Source of the DNA: JALYGY01 sp963800975
GTDB taxonomy: Bacteria > Actinomycetota > Rubrobacteria > Rubrobacterales > Rubrobacteraceae
Length of the DNA: 64,000 bases
Direction of reading: 5' to 3'
Assembly (NCBI GenBank): GCA_963800975.1
Contig: CAWDDB010000021.1
Location: forward strand, 62,001 to 126,000
Part shown: piece by piece, positions 51,774-61,738 of the stretch
How the letters are laid out: every line of letters begins with the position of its first letter
How positions within the stretch are numbered: position 1 is the stretch's first letter
Notes under the pieces: model-generated
Database searches by the model: none
The model's input: the letters and a program-made list of their open reading frames with translations, nothing else
What the model was told of the DNA's origin: nothing
Translations under genes and position numbers: made by a program

Positions 51774-53291
51774 TTGAGCAAGGATCTCACGCGCCGCGGG
51801 TTCCTCAAGGCCGTGGGCGCGGGCGCGGCCTTGGTGGCCCTGACGACCACGCCTGGCTGCGAGTCGCTCGGTCAGAGGAGCCAGAAGGACGCGGGCGCGC
51901 GGACCGGCCAGCCCGCGGGGGGCGTCATGTCGCTCCGTTCGCGTCCCGATCTCAAGCCGCCGGTTATCGAGGTGAGAACCCCGGCGCGCGACACGGCGCC
52001 AGGCTACGTCTTCGCCGCCCCCAAGAAGTCCGAGGTGCAGGAGGGGGTGATGATCCTCGACAACACCGGGCAGCCGGTGTGGTTCCGGCCCCAGAGCGAG
52101 ACCGCGCTGGACTTCAAGGCGCAGCAATACAGGGGCGAGCCGGTGCTCACCTGGTGGACGGGCGTGGTGCACCACGGCGCCAAGAGGAGGCGAACCGAGG
52201 ACGGTCTTCCCTCGCCCGTGCTTGGCGAGTACGTGATCCTGGACGCCAACTACCGCGAGGTCACCCGCGTCCGCGCTGGCAACCGCTACCAGGGCGACCA
52301 CCACGAGTTCCTCATCTCCCCCGATGACACCGCGCTCCTGATCGTCTACCACCCCGTGCGCCGCGACCTCTCTTCCGTCGGCGGCGCGGAGGACGGCATA
52401 GCGGTGGACGGGATCATCCAGGAGGTCGACATCGAGACCGGCGACGTGCTCTTCGAGTGGCACAGCCTCGACCACATCGCCCTCGACGAGTCCGACTTCA
52501 AGGTGCCGGAGAACGCGAGGCAGGCCTACGACTACTTCCACCTCAACTCCATCGACGTCGACGCGGACGGGAACCTGCTCATCTCCGCCCGCGTTACCAA
52601 CGCCGCCTACAAGATAGACCGCCAGACCGGCGAGGTGATGTGGCGGCTGGGCGGCAACAGGAGCGACTTCGAGATGGGCCCAGGCACCGAGACCCGCTAC
52701 CAGCACGACGCCAGGCGCCAGCCCGACGGCACCATCACCATCTTCGACAACGCCGTACCGGGGGAGTCGCGCGGCATCGTGCTCGAGGTCGACGAGGAAG
52801 CCATGACCGCCGAGCTGGCGCGCGAGTACTACCACCCGGACGAGATGGTCGCCCGCGCCCTCGGCAACATGCAGGCGCTGCCAAACGGCAACGTGTTTAT
52901 CGGGTGGGGCAGCGAACCCAACTTCTCCGAGTACGGCCGCGACGGCGAGATGCTATTCGACGCGGTCTTCCCAGGCGAGGTCGAGTCCTACCGGTCGTTC
53001 CGCTTCCCGTGGAGCGGGCAGCCGGACGAGGACCCCGCCGTGGCCGCCGAGCGCGGCTCCGACGACGAGGTGACGCTCTACGCCAGCTGGAACGGCGCGA
53101 CGGAGGTTGCCGAATGGCGGGCGCTCGCAGGCCCCAGCCCGGAAGACCTGAAACCCGTGGGATCCGCGCCCAGGGACGGCTTCGAGACCGCCGTCACGGC
53201 GAGCACCGCGGAGCCATACGTCGCCGTCCAGGCCAGGGACGGCTCGGGCATGGTGCTCGGCGCCTCGGAGGCCGTCAAGCCTGGCACCTGA
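51774..53291 (+). CDS. Tat-exported arylsulfotransferase (ASST family)
   Basis: 505 aa from a TTG at 51774, upstream starts being poorer. The signal LTRRGFLKAVGAGAA ends in a cysteine (PGCES), so it is probably a Tat lipoprotein. The remainder is a beta-propeller-like arylsulfotransferase (Pfam ASST type): GYVFAAPKKSEVQEG, GDHHEFLISPDD, YFHLNSIDVDADGN, HDARRQPDGTI and NGNVFIGWGS. Such enzymes move sulfate from phenolic sulfates to other acceptors without PAPS; a histidine forms the sulfo-intermediate, perhaps the one in HDAR or in HLNS. Its place next to sulfatases points to sulfate exchange on the outer surface. Confidence 0.85.
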   Translation: MSKDLTRRGFLKAVGAGAALVALTTTPGCESLGQRSQKDAGARTGQPAGGVMSLRSRPDLKPPVIEVRTPARDTAPGYVFAAPKKSEVQEGVMILDNTGQPVWFRPQSETALDFKAQQYRGEPVLTWWTGVVHHGAKRRRTEDGLPSPVLGEYVILDANYREVTRVRAGNRYQGDHHEFLISPDDTALLIVYHPVRRDLSSVGGAEDGIAVDGIIQEVDIETGDVLFEWHSLDHIALDESDFKVPENARQAYDYFHLNSIDVDADGNLLISARVTNAAYKIDRQTGEVMWRLGGNRSDFEMGPGTETRYQHDARRQPDGTITIFDNAVPGESRGIVLEVDEEAMTAELAREYYHPDEMVARALGNMQALPNGNVFIGWGSEPNFSEYGRDGEMLFDAVFPGEVESYRSFRFPWSGQPDEDPAVAAERGSDDEVTLYASWNGATEVAEWRALAGPSPEDLKPVGSAPRDGFETAVTASTAEPYVAVQARDGSGMVLGASEAVKPGT

Positions 53292-53319
53292 ACGCCGCTC
53301 TCTCTAGAGAGAAAACCGA

Positions 53320-53348
53320 TTGACAGACTGGAGAAATGCCTCCATACT
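53320..53348 (+). promoter_or_regulatory. Strong sigma-70-type promoter
   Basis: A perfect -35 ttgaca (53320-53325), a 17-base spacer and catact (53343-53348) precede the sulfatase gene by about 170 bases. This leaves a long 5' leader with no frame of interest, in which regulation could act. Confidence 0.65.
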
Positions 53349-53519
53349 TTACCTGGCCAACGAGGCGCGGGCCTTCTGCTTTCGCTTCGCCGAGAAGAGG
53401 TGCTGGGGGGACCGAACAGCTAACATGGTGACGAGGGAGACCTTCCTGATGCCCGCCTCGGCGTCCTCGCGAACCTCGAAGCCAGGTCCTCGAGTGATAA
53501 AGCAACGGCCGGTTCGGTC

Positions 53520-56500
53520 GTGAAGGCGTCGCTCTTATGCCTGGTCGGCGCGCTGCTCGCGCTGGGGGCGGTGCTCGCCGCGTTGCCCGCGTCGGTCGAG
53601 GCCCAGCCGGCCGATGACCCCAACTTCGTGTTCATACTCGCGGACGACATGCGCGCCGATGACCTGGATTACATGCCCGCGACGCGCACCCTGTTGAGAA
53701 GGGAGGGCATGCTGTTCTCGCAGGCCTTCGTTTCCTACGGGACCTGCTGCCCGAGCCGGGCCACGATCATGCGCGGCCAGTACGCCCACAACCACGGGGT
53801 CTGGTACAACGAGAACGGCCCGGACGGGGGCTGGGAGGGTTACAAGGCCCACGGAAACGAGCAGGACAACGTCGCCACGCGCCTGAACGACGCGGGCTAC
53901 AGGACCGGGCTCTTCGGCAAGTACGTCAACGAGTACAACGACGCGACCAGCGTGCCCCCGGGGTGGGACAGCTGGTTCGCCGCGTTCGACTACAGGTACT
54001 TCGACTACCACGTAAACGTGAACGGCACGGACGAGTACTTCGGCACGACGGAAGGCGACTACATAACCGACGTGCTCGCCAGGCGGACCAACCAGTTTAT
54101 CGGCAACAGCGTCGAGGACGGTGAGCCGTTCTTCGCCTACGTCGCGCCCATAGCCCCGCACGGCCCGTCCGTCCCGGCCCCGCGCGACGCGCACGCCTTC
54201 GACCGCGAGACGGCCCCGCGGCTGCCCTCCTTCAACGAGGCCAACGTGAGCGACAAACCGCTCGGGGTCCGGTCGCGGCCGAGCATCAGCGCCGCCGAAC
54301 GGGCCGAGATAGACGACCGGCACGAAGGCAGGGTCGAGTCCCTGCAGGCGCTCGACGACCTGGTGGAGGACGTGGTGGAGAGGCTCCAGACCGAAAGGGT
54401 GCTGAGCAACACCTACATCATCTTCACCTCGGACAACGGCTGGCATCACGGCGAGCATCGACTGACCCTGGGGAAGAACTACCCCTACGAGGAGAGCATC
54501 CGGGTGCCGCTCGTGGTCCGCGGCCCCGGCGTACAGGCGGGGTCGACCCAGTCGAAGCTCGCCCTCAACACCGACTACCTCCCGACGTTTACCGACCTCG
54601 CGGGCGCTCCCACCCCCGAGTACGTCGACGGCCGCTCCCTGCGGCCGCTTCTCCTGGGGGACGGCGGACCGTGGCGCACCGCCTTCCTGCAGGAACGCCG
54701 CCTGAACGACGGAGGGACGGGCGACCGGTCGTTCTACGGCGTCCGCGTGGAGGACAGGTGGAAGTACGTCGAGTACGCCTACGGCGGCCGGGAGCTGTAC
54801 GACCTCAAGGACGACCCCTACGAGATGGAGAACCTGGACGGCACGACCCAGCCGGTACAACCCTACCTGGCGGGCCTCGTGGACGCCCTCAAGAGCTGCG
54901 CCGGCGCGACGTGCCGCGCCGCGGAGAGCCCGCCGCAGACGAGCATACAGAGCACGGGCACGGGGGCGGTGTCCGTGTCGAACAGCACCGACGCCACGTT
55001 CTTCTTCGGTTCGAGCGAGTCGGGTTCCACGTTCGAGTGCAGCATGGACTCGGGCACCGCGTTCAACCAGTGCTCCTCGCCAAAGACCTACTCCGGCCTG
55101 GCGAGCAACAGGCGTCACGCCTTCAGGGTGAGGGCGGTAGACCCGACCGGAACCGTGGATCCCACGCCGGCGGTCCACACCTGGACGATCGACACCTCAG
55201 ACCCCGAGACGACCCTGAACGAGAAGCCGCCCAGGTCGAGCACGAACACCTCGGCCACGTTCCGCTTCACCGGCACGGACAACCTGACCGCTGGAACGGA
55301 TCTGCGGTTCCAGTGCCGGCGCGAGGGCGGCAGCTTCGTCTCCTGCTCCAGCCCGCAGACCTACACCGGCCTCGGGGAGGGCTCGCACACCTTCGAGGTG
55401 CGCGCGGTCGACGACGCGGGCAACATCGACCCGTCGCCCGAGAACTACACCTGGTCCGTAGACACCACCGTCCCCGAGACGACCATCACGGACCAGCCGG
55501 CGGCCATCAGCTCCTCGGTCAACGCCACGTTCGAGTTCTCGAGCGAGCCGGGCGCCGACTTCGAGTGCGCGCTCAACAGCGGGGCCCTCGCCCCTTGCAC
55601 GTCGCCCAAGACCTTCAGTGACCTGAGCCCCAACAGGGAGCACACCTTCAGGGTGGTGGCCACGGACGAGGCGGGGAACGTGGATCCCACGCCGGCCAGG
55701 TACACCTGGACGATCGACAACGTTGAGCCCAATACCGTTATCAGCGGCGGTCCCGGCGGCGGCACGAACGACGACACCCCGACCTTCACCTTCGGCGGAT
55801 CGGACAACCTGACCGCCGCCGCCGACCTGCGCTTCGCCACCAGGCTGGACGGCGGGGCGTGGTCGGCGTTCTCCGAGAGCACGAGCGTGACGCTCGGCGG
55901 AACGGGCGGCCTCTCGCAAGGTCCCCACACCTTCTACGTGAAGGCCAAAGATCAGGCGGGCAACGAGGACGGCACCCCCGCCGAACGATCCTTCACGGTG
56001 GACAGCGATGCCCCCGCGGCCCCGACCATCGTGGATCCCAGGGAGGGCCGCCTCGTGTCGGCCAACTTCAACGTGGTCGGCACCGCCGAAGCGGGCAGCA
56101 CCGTCCAGCTCCTGGAGGGGTCAGACGTCAAGGGCACCGACACGGCCAACTCCTCCGGGGACTGGTCCATCTCGCTCCTCAGGGTCGGAGATGGGAGCCA
56201 CACCTACACCGCGAGGGCGACAGACGAGGCGGGCAACCCCTCAGGGGATTCCAACGCGCGCACCGTGACAGTCGACGCCGTCGCCCCCAGGGTCGAAAGC
56301 ACGGTGCCAGGCACGAACGCGAAGGGCGTCGCCAGGGGCGTGACGATAGAGATCCTCTTCTCGGAGGCGTTGAGGGGGTCGACCGTCGACTCAAGCACCA
56401 TCAGGCTCTTCCGGACGAGGTCTTCGAACCCCATCGTCTCCGTGGTACAGTACGACCCGTCTACCCTCAGGGCGACCCTGGATCCCGACGCCGCGCTGGT

Positions 56501-56630
56501 CAAGGGCAGGCGCTACAAGGTGGTGGTTTCCACCGAGATCCAGGACGAGCCCGGCAACAAGCTGGATCAGGACCAGACGACCGCCGGCTTGCAGCCGAAG
56601 ACATGGGTGTTCACGGTCAGGGCGAGGTGA
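53520..56630 (+). CDS. Secreted sulfatase with C-terminal Ig-like domains
   Basis: 1036 aa. The signal peptide is at about 1-28. Residues about 33-470 are a type I sulfatase: FILADDMRA, CCPSRA followed by IMRGQYAHN near 75, FTSDNGWHHGEHR near 301, and the cysteine pair CAGATCRAAE. Four or more bacterial Ig-like repeats follow (each ending near HTWTIDTS, YTWSVDTT, YTWTIDNV or RSFTVDSD), then another beta domain and an SbsA-like Ig domain (VAPRVESTVPG) to the end. The tail probably anchors or spaces the enzyme on the wall or glycan. A GTG start at 53520 is used, with a strong promoter 170 bp upstream. Confidence 0.88.
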   Translation: MKASLLCLVGALLALGAVLAALPASVEAQPADDPNFVFILADDMRADDLDYMPATRTLLRREGMLFSQAFVSYGTCCPSRATIMRGQYAHNHGVWYNENGPDGGWEGYKAHGNEQDNVATRLNDAGYRTGLFGKYVNEYNDATSVPPGWDSWFAAFDYRYFDYHVNVNGTDEYFGTTEGDYITDVLARRTNQFIGNSVEDGEPFFAYVAPIAPHGPSVPAPRDAHAFDRETAPRLPSFNEANVSDKPLGVRSRPSISAAERAEIDDRHEGRVESLQALDDLVEDVVERLQTERVLSNTYIIFTSDNGWHHGEHRLTLGKNYPYEESIRVPLVVRGPGVQAGSTQSKLALNTDYLPTFTDLAGAPTPEYVDGRSLRPLLLGDGGPWRTAFLQERRLNDGGTGDRSFYGVRVEDRWKYVEYAYGGRELYDLKDDPYEMENLDGTTQPVQPYLAGLVDALKSCAGATCRAAESPPQTSIQSTGTGAVSVSNSTDATFFFGSSESGSTFECSMDSGTAFNQCSSPKTYSGLASNRRHAFRVRAVDPTGTVDPTPAVHTWTIDTSDPETTLNEKPPRSSTNTSATFRFTGTDNLTAGTDLRFQCRREGGSFVSCSSPQTYTGLGEGSHTFEVRAVDDAGNIDPSPENYTWSVDTTVPETTITDQPAAISSSVNATFEFSSEPGADFECALNSGALAPCTSPKTFSDLSPNREHTFRVVATDEAGNVDPTPARYTWTIDNVEPNTVISGGPGGGTNDDTPTFTFGGSDNLTAAADLRFATRLDGGAWSAFSESTSVTLGGTGGLSQGPHTFYVKAKDQAGNEDGTPAERSFTVDSDAPAAPTIVDPREGRLVSANFNVVGTAEAGSTVQLLEGSDVKGTDTANSSGDWSISLLRVGDGSHTYTARATDEAGNPSGDSNARTVTVDAVAPRVESTVPGTNAKGVARGVTIEILFSEALRGSTVDSSTIRLFRTRSSNPIVSVVQYDPSTLRATLDPDAALVKGRRYKVVVSTEIQDEPGNKLDQDQTTAGLQPKTWVFTVRAR

Positions 56631-56655
56631 GAGCGATTAATCGGGGAGGGAACAG

Positions 56656-58947
56656 ATGAGCCGAAGGATGGTTGGAAGAGGTGGCAAAAGTGTCGGACGT
56701 GCCAGGGCTGGATCGCTCTCGCGGCGCGACTTCCTGCTCGCGAGCGCGGGCGCCGGCGCAGGCCTCGCCCTCCTCGGTTCCGGGGGGAGACCCACCCCGG
56801 CCCACGCCCAGGGCTCCCTCGGCGGCCTGGACGTCTTCTCTCGGGGCTACCCACGCGCCTTCTACGGCCGCCACGTGGAGGGGGCGGTAAGGTCCGGGGA
56901 CCTCACCTACCCGGAGTTCGAGGGGAAGTATTTGCCGCTCGACGGCGTATTGGGCAAGGTACTTAACGAGGCCCACTACTACACGGGCAGGCCCAACCTC
57001 GAGTACTTCCTGCGCTTCAAAGAAGAGAACCCCGAGAAGATGGTGCTGCTGCACTACAACGGGACGGGCCGCCGGGCCACCGACGAGGCCCTGACCAAGT
57101 TCTTTCACGGTCACTTCCTCTACTACGCGGGCGCCCACGTAGACAGGCCGATAACCAACCGGACCCAGAAGGAGATCGTAGTAACCGACACCTCCGTCTT
57201 CGACACGAAGAGGTACCGTACGGCCGTCCCAGACGACATCGCGATCACCCGGGTCGGCGCCGGCCGAAAGCCGGACTGGAGCACCGCCGAGCACGTGAGG
57301 CTCGAGCGGATAAACAGGCGCGACAACACCATAACCGTCAGGCGCGGCATGTACGGCTCGCGCAAGAACACCTACCCCCGCGGCGCCTACATAGCGGCCC
57401 ACGGGACGACCGGGCCGTACCGGTACAACGGCGCGCCCCAGAACGCCATACCCCTCTGGATGTACAACTTCTCCTCGACCTGCCCGAAGGACTCGCGGGG
57501 ACGCACCTGCGGGGACGCCCTGGCCGAGTACCTGGCGGGGAAGCTGGGACCCGGCGGCGACCTCGAGACCTTCGACGGCATAGTCTTCGACGTCTTCAGC
57601 TGGGTCATCAGGTTCGGCAACCCCAAAGACAAGCTCGACGTGAATTCGGACGGCAGGGGAGACGGGGGCAACATCGCCGGCGAGAACGTGGTCAGCAAGG
57701 GCGCGCTGGCCTTCTTGCAGAAGCTGCGCGAGGAGCTCGGACCGAACAAGCTCATCATCTCCGATGGCCACATACCGAGGGAGTCCCAGCGCGGCTTCCA
57801 GGTCTTGAACGGCATCGAGAGCGAGGGCTACCCGGACAAGTACGACTTCACGCTCGACCACATGTCGAGGGGAGAGAACATCTTCAACTACTGGAGGCAG
57901 AACAGCTCTCCCCCTCGTTCCACTACGCCAACTTCAGGTACAAGCAGAGGAAGCCGACCAGGCTCAGGAACACGTTCAAGGAGCCGATCCTGACGCAGGA
58001 CAAGAGCTACCGCAAGCTGCGCCTCGCCCTCGCCTCCACCCTCTTCACCGACGGCGGGTTCACCGCCTCGGGCGGGGACCTGGAGGGCGGCGGGGACGGC
58101 GACGGCTGGCTGCCGCCCGAGGTTACCTGGGGACGCGACAGGGGCGAAGGTCAGGATCTTCGACGAGCTGTGCAAGGGCACCGAGCAGGAGACGCACTGG
58201 CTCGGCCAGCCCATGGCGGGGGAGCGGGGCCAGGTCAAGTACCTGGCCGCCGCCGACCCTGACACTGACATATTCAACGGCGACGGGGTGGAGTGGCCTG
58301 ACGCGTTCGTCAACCGCTTCAACGGAGAGGGCGTCGCCTTCACCAGGGCGGGAACGCCGACGGTGCCCAACCTGGCGATAAGGAACACGCCGCCCGACAC
58401 GCGGCCGCCCTCGCTCATATTCTCGCTGCCCAACGTAGACGTTGCTGGTGACGAGGACCTCTTCGTTACCCTGCGGCTGGAGGGCGATCCTCTGGAGGAC
58501 TACCCCACCACGGTGCCACGGCGCGTGGACGTATACGCCACCCCGCAGGGAGAGCCGCTGGACGCCGCCAACAAGGAGTTCACCTGGCTCGGGCCCGACC
58601 CCTTCGACGCCACGCTCTACTTCCAGCGCGTAGGACGGGGAGGCGTGAACCTCCGCTTCGAGGTGGAGGGCGAAGGGCGGCTGTACTTCCAGAGGCTCAC
58701 CGCGCACGCGGCGCAGAACGTTGCCTACAGGGAGTACGAGAACGGGGTGGTCTTCGCCAACGCCTCCGCCCGCCCCTACACCTTCGACGTGGCATCCCTG
58801 TTCCCGTCCACCTTGACGCTAAGGCACATCAATGGCTCGGCGAACCAGGACCCCCACGACCAGGTCAACAACGGCCAAGAGATAACAGGCTCGGTGACCT
58901 TGCAGGCCAAGGACGGCCTGTTCGTGGAGAAGGTCCCCGCTCCGTAG
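56656..58947 (+). pseudogene. Tat-exported glycoside-hydrolase-like protein, two frameshifts
   Basis: The third paralogue of the 37790 family. The Tat signal SLSRRDFLLASAGAG and barrel blocks VLLHYNGTGR, FDGIVFDVFSW and NGIESEGY read in one frame to about 57910. A run of five C (57910-57914) is one base short, and the frame is regained near 58128-58133 by an extra base. The segment between them reads FHYANFRYKQRK in the shifted frame, and the rest runs to the stop at 58947. The two indels cancel out. This suggests that the gene is either intact with sequencing errors or recently broken. Restored length is about 760 codons. Confidence 0.8.
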
Positions 58948-58951
58948 GGCT

Positions 58952-60748
58952 TTGGGTCAGGATTCGCCAAGAGAGCGGTTGCGTGGAACGGGGCCGGCGA
59001 GATCGGTGGCGGGCAGGGTGCTCGCGCTGGTTGTCTCGTGCGTCGTTGCCCTCTGCCTGATGGTCGGGGAGGGTGAGGAGACCCGGGCTCAGGTCCCCCC
59101 GGAGCGCCCGAACATCGTCTTCGTGCTCACCGACGACATGGACGAGGGTCTGCTGAAGCACATGCCGGCCGTCCAGGCGCGGCTGGAGAGGCACGGGGTC
59201 AAGTTCACCAACGCCTTCGTCACGTTGCCGCTGTGCTGCCCGAGCCGGGCCACCACCCTGACCGGCCAGTACGCCCACAACCACCAGGTCCTGTCCAACG
59301 CCCCGCCCGAGGGAGGGGAGCCCAGGTTCCGGGAGCTCGGGCTCGAACCGACCACCCAGGCTGGAGACGAGTCCACGATAGCGACGTGGCTACAGCAGTC
59401 CGGGTACAAGACCGGGCTCGTAGGGAAGTACCTGAACGAGTACAAAGACACTTACGTGCCGCCGGGGTGGACCGAGTGGCACGCCACTGTAGGCAACGGC
59501 GGGGGCAGGAACGGCGACACCCTGAACGACAACGGGGTGATAAACAGCTACGACCAGTATCCGACGGACCTCTACCGGAGCAAGGCGGTAAACTTCATCC
59601 GCAACACCGAGGAACCGTTCTTTCTGTGGGTTGGCTTCAACGCCCCGCACAGCCCGGCCTACCCCGCGCCGCGCCACGCCCAGCTGTTCGGCGACCTGAA
59701 GGTGCCGCGTCCCCCCAGCTTTAATGAGCGGGATGTCAGCGACAAGCCGCTTTGGGTCAGATCCCTCCCCAACCTGGACGCGGACAACGTCCGCAACCTG
59801 TCGAAGTTCCAACGCAATCGAGTGCGTAGCCTACTGTCGGTAGACGAGGCGGTCGACGCCATGATGAACTACCCTGCAGGAAGAGGGGGAGCTCAACAAC
59901 ACCTACTTCGTCTTTACCTCGGACAACGGCCTGAACATGGGCGAGCACAGGTGGACGAAGAAGGTCGCCCCCTACGAGGAGTCCATCGGGGTCCCGCTGG
60001 TGATCCGGGGCCCGCGCGTAGAGACGGGGCGCGATCAGGGAGCACATAGTCACCAACAACGACCTCGCGCCGACCTTCGCAGCCTGGGGCCAGACGGATG
60101 CCGCGGACTTCGTGGACGGCAAGAGCTTCGACGGCTTGCTCGGGACCACGCCGCCCGAGAGCCCCGCCTGGCGCGGGGCCACCCTGATCGAGAGGCTATA
60201 CCAGCCCGCGTGGACTCCTGGCGGACCGCCGGGCAGACCGGACAAGGACATGCCCCCATACTTCGCCCTGCGCACCCCCACGATGCTGTACGTGAAGTAC
60301 AGCAACGACGAGAGGGAACTGTACAGCTACCCGGAGGATCTGTACCAGCTCAGGAGCCGGCACACCTCGGCCTCGCCCGAGACCATAGCCAGGTACGACG
60401 GCTGGCTCGAAGCCTTGAAGGATTGCACCGGCGATTACTGCCGGGCCGCCGAGAGCGGGCCCGACACCACGGCCCCGGAGACGGAGATCACCAACCGGCC
60501 GCCCAACCCGAGCAGCGGCGGCCAGGCGACCTTCGGCTTTACCGGCACGGACCATGGTGACGCCGCCCTCGGATCTCGCGTTCGAGTGTCGGCTCGACAG
60601 CCAGGACGAGGCCGCCTTCGCGTCGTGCTCGAGCCCGAAGACCTACTCCGACCTGGGCGACGGCCAGCACACCTTCGACGTGCGGGCGGTGGACGAGACC
60701 GGAAACAAGGACCCCACGCCGTCGCGCTACGCCTGGACTGTTCAATAG
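58952..60748 (+). pseudogene. Secreted sulfatase with Ig-like tail, three frameshifts
   Basis: The signal peptide (VLALVVSCVVALCLMV) and active site VLTDDMDE, CCPSRA followed by TLTGQYAHN, then FNAPHSPA, read well to about 59868. Frame changes occur near 59868-59872, 60025-60030 (a run of four G) and 60551-60553. Between them the expected blocks FTSDNGLNMGEHR, TNNDLAPTFAAW and YDGWLEALKDC are present in other frames. The C-terminal Ig-like repeat ends DPTPSRYAWTVQ at 60748. The start could be TTG at 58952 or at 58979. With three indels in 700 bp, either local sequence quality is poor or the gene has decayed. Confidence 0.8.
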
Positions 60749-60888
60749 GCATCGGTCATCAGGAGGGTGCGCTTCGTAGCCCGGTGGGTTGGACGGAGCG
60801 GTCGGCACGGGACCGGACGCGTGCACCCCTCCGGTCGAAGATGGTCGAGCAGGAGGGCGTCCCGGGCTGGACGCCCTCGCCATAGGCA

Positions 60889-61711
60889 GTGGACAACGAG
60901 ACCTACATAAGCTCCTCGCGCACGACGTTTTCGGCGCTTGGCTTGGCCCTCGCCGTTAGCTTCTCGGTCCTGTTCGCGGCAGCGGAAGGCGCCCACGCCA
61001 CGTTTCCCGGTGAGAACGGCAGGATCGCCTTCGTCAGCGCGCATCACCCCCGCCAGCCCCGAGGGCGACCTGGAGGTGTACACCATGAAGCCTGACGGCA
61101 CCGACTTGCGCCAGCTCACCTCGAACGGCGCGGTCGACTACTCTCCGGCCTGGTCACCCGACGGGAGGAGGATCGCGTTCCGCACCGACCGCAACGGCAA
61201 CGACGAGATATTCGTGATCAGGGCCGATGGCAGCCGGCCTACCAACCTTACGCGGAATCCGGCGACGGATCTGCGTCCCATGTGGTCGCCCGATGGGGAC
61301 AGGATCATCTTCACGACCGACCGAGCCGGCAACATAGAGGTCTACTCCATGAGGGCCAACGGCGCCAACCAGACCAACCTCACGAACGACCCGGCGCCGG
61401 ACAAGTTCCCGAGTTGGTCGCCCAGCGGGTCACGTATCGCTTTCGCGAGCGGGAGGGAGGGAGGACTGGCGATCTACTCGATGAGGCCAAATGGCGTGAA
61501 CCCGACCAAGCTTATCGATTCGGCGGGCGATGACTACGTCCCAGCGTGGTCTCCGGACGGCCAGAAGATCGCCCACACGAGCACCAGGGATGGTAACCCG
61601 GAAATCTACGTCACGGACGCCGACGGCTCCGACCCGACGAGACTGACGGAGGACCTGGCCAAGGACTCCGGCTCGGAATGGCAACCGCTCGTCGACTCTC
61701 CACCTCCGTAG
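60889..61711 (+). pseudogene. TolB-like beta-propeller protein, one frameshift
   Basis: The signal peptide and start of the protein (GTG at 60889; FSALGLALAVSFSVLFAAAE) break frame near 61035-61050. The rest, from about 61040, consists of five WSPDG-type PD40/TolB repeats (YSPAWSPDGRRIAF, MWSPDGDRIIF, SWSPSGSRIAF, AWSPDGQKIAH) ending at 61711. Restored, it would be a secreted propeller of about 274 aa, shorter than TolB itself and lacking its N-terminal domain. It may bind glycans or proteins outside the cell. It is the last of a run of frameshifted genes and converges on the RTX-like gene. Confidence 0.78.
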
Positions 61712-61712
61712 T

Positions 61713-61731
61713 GCCGGGAAGGTTGCCCGGC
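61713..61731. terminator. Hairpin between convergent genes
   Basis: A gccggg / cccggc stem with a 7-base loop fills the short gap between the TolB-like and RTX-like stops. It could end both transcripts. Confidence 0.5.
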
Positions 61732-61738
61732 GCCGAAT

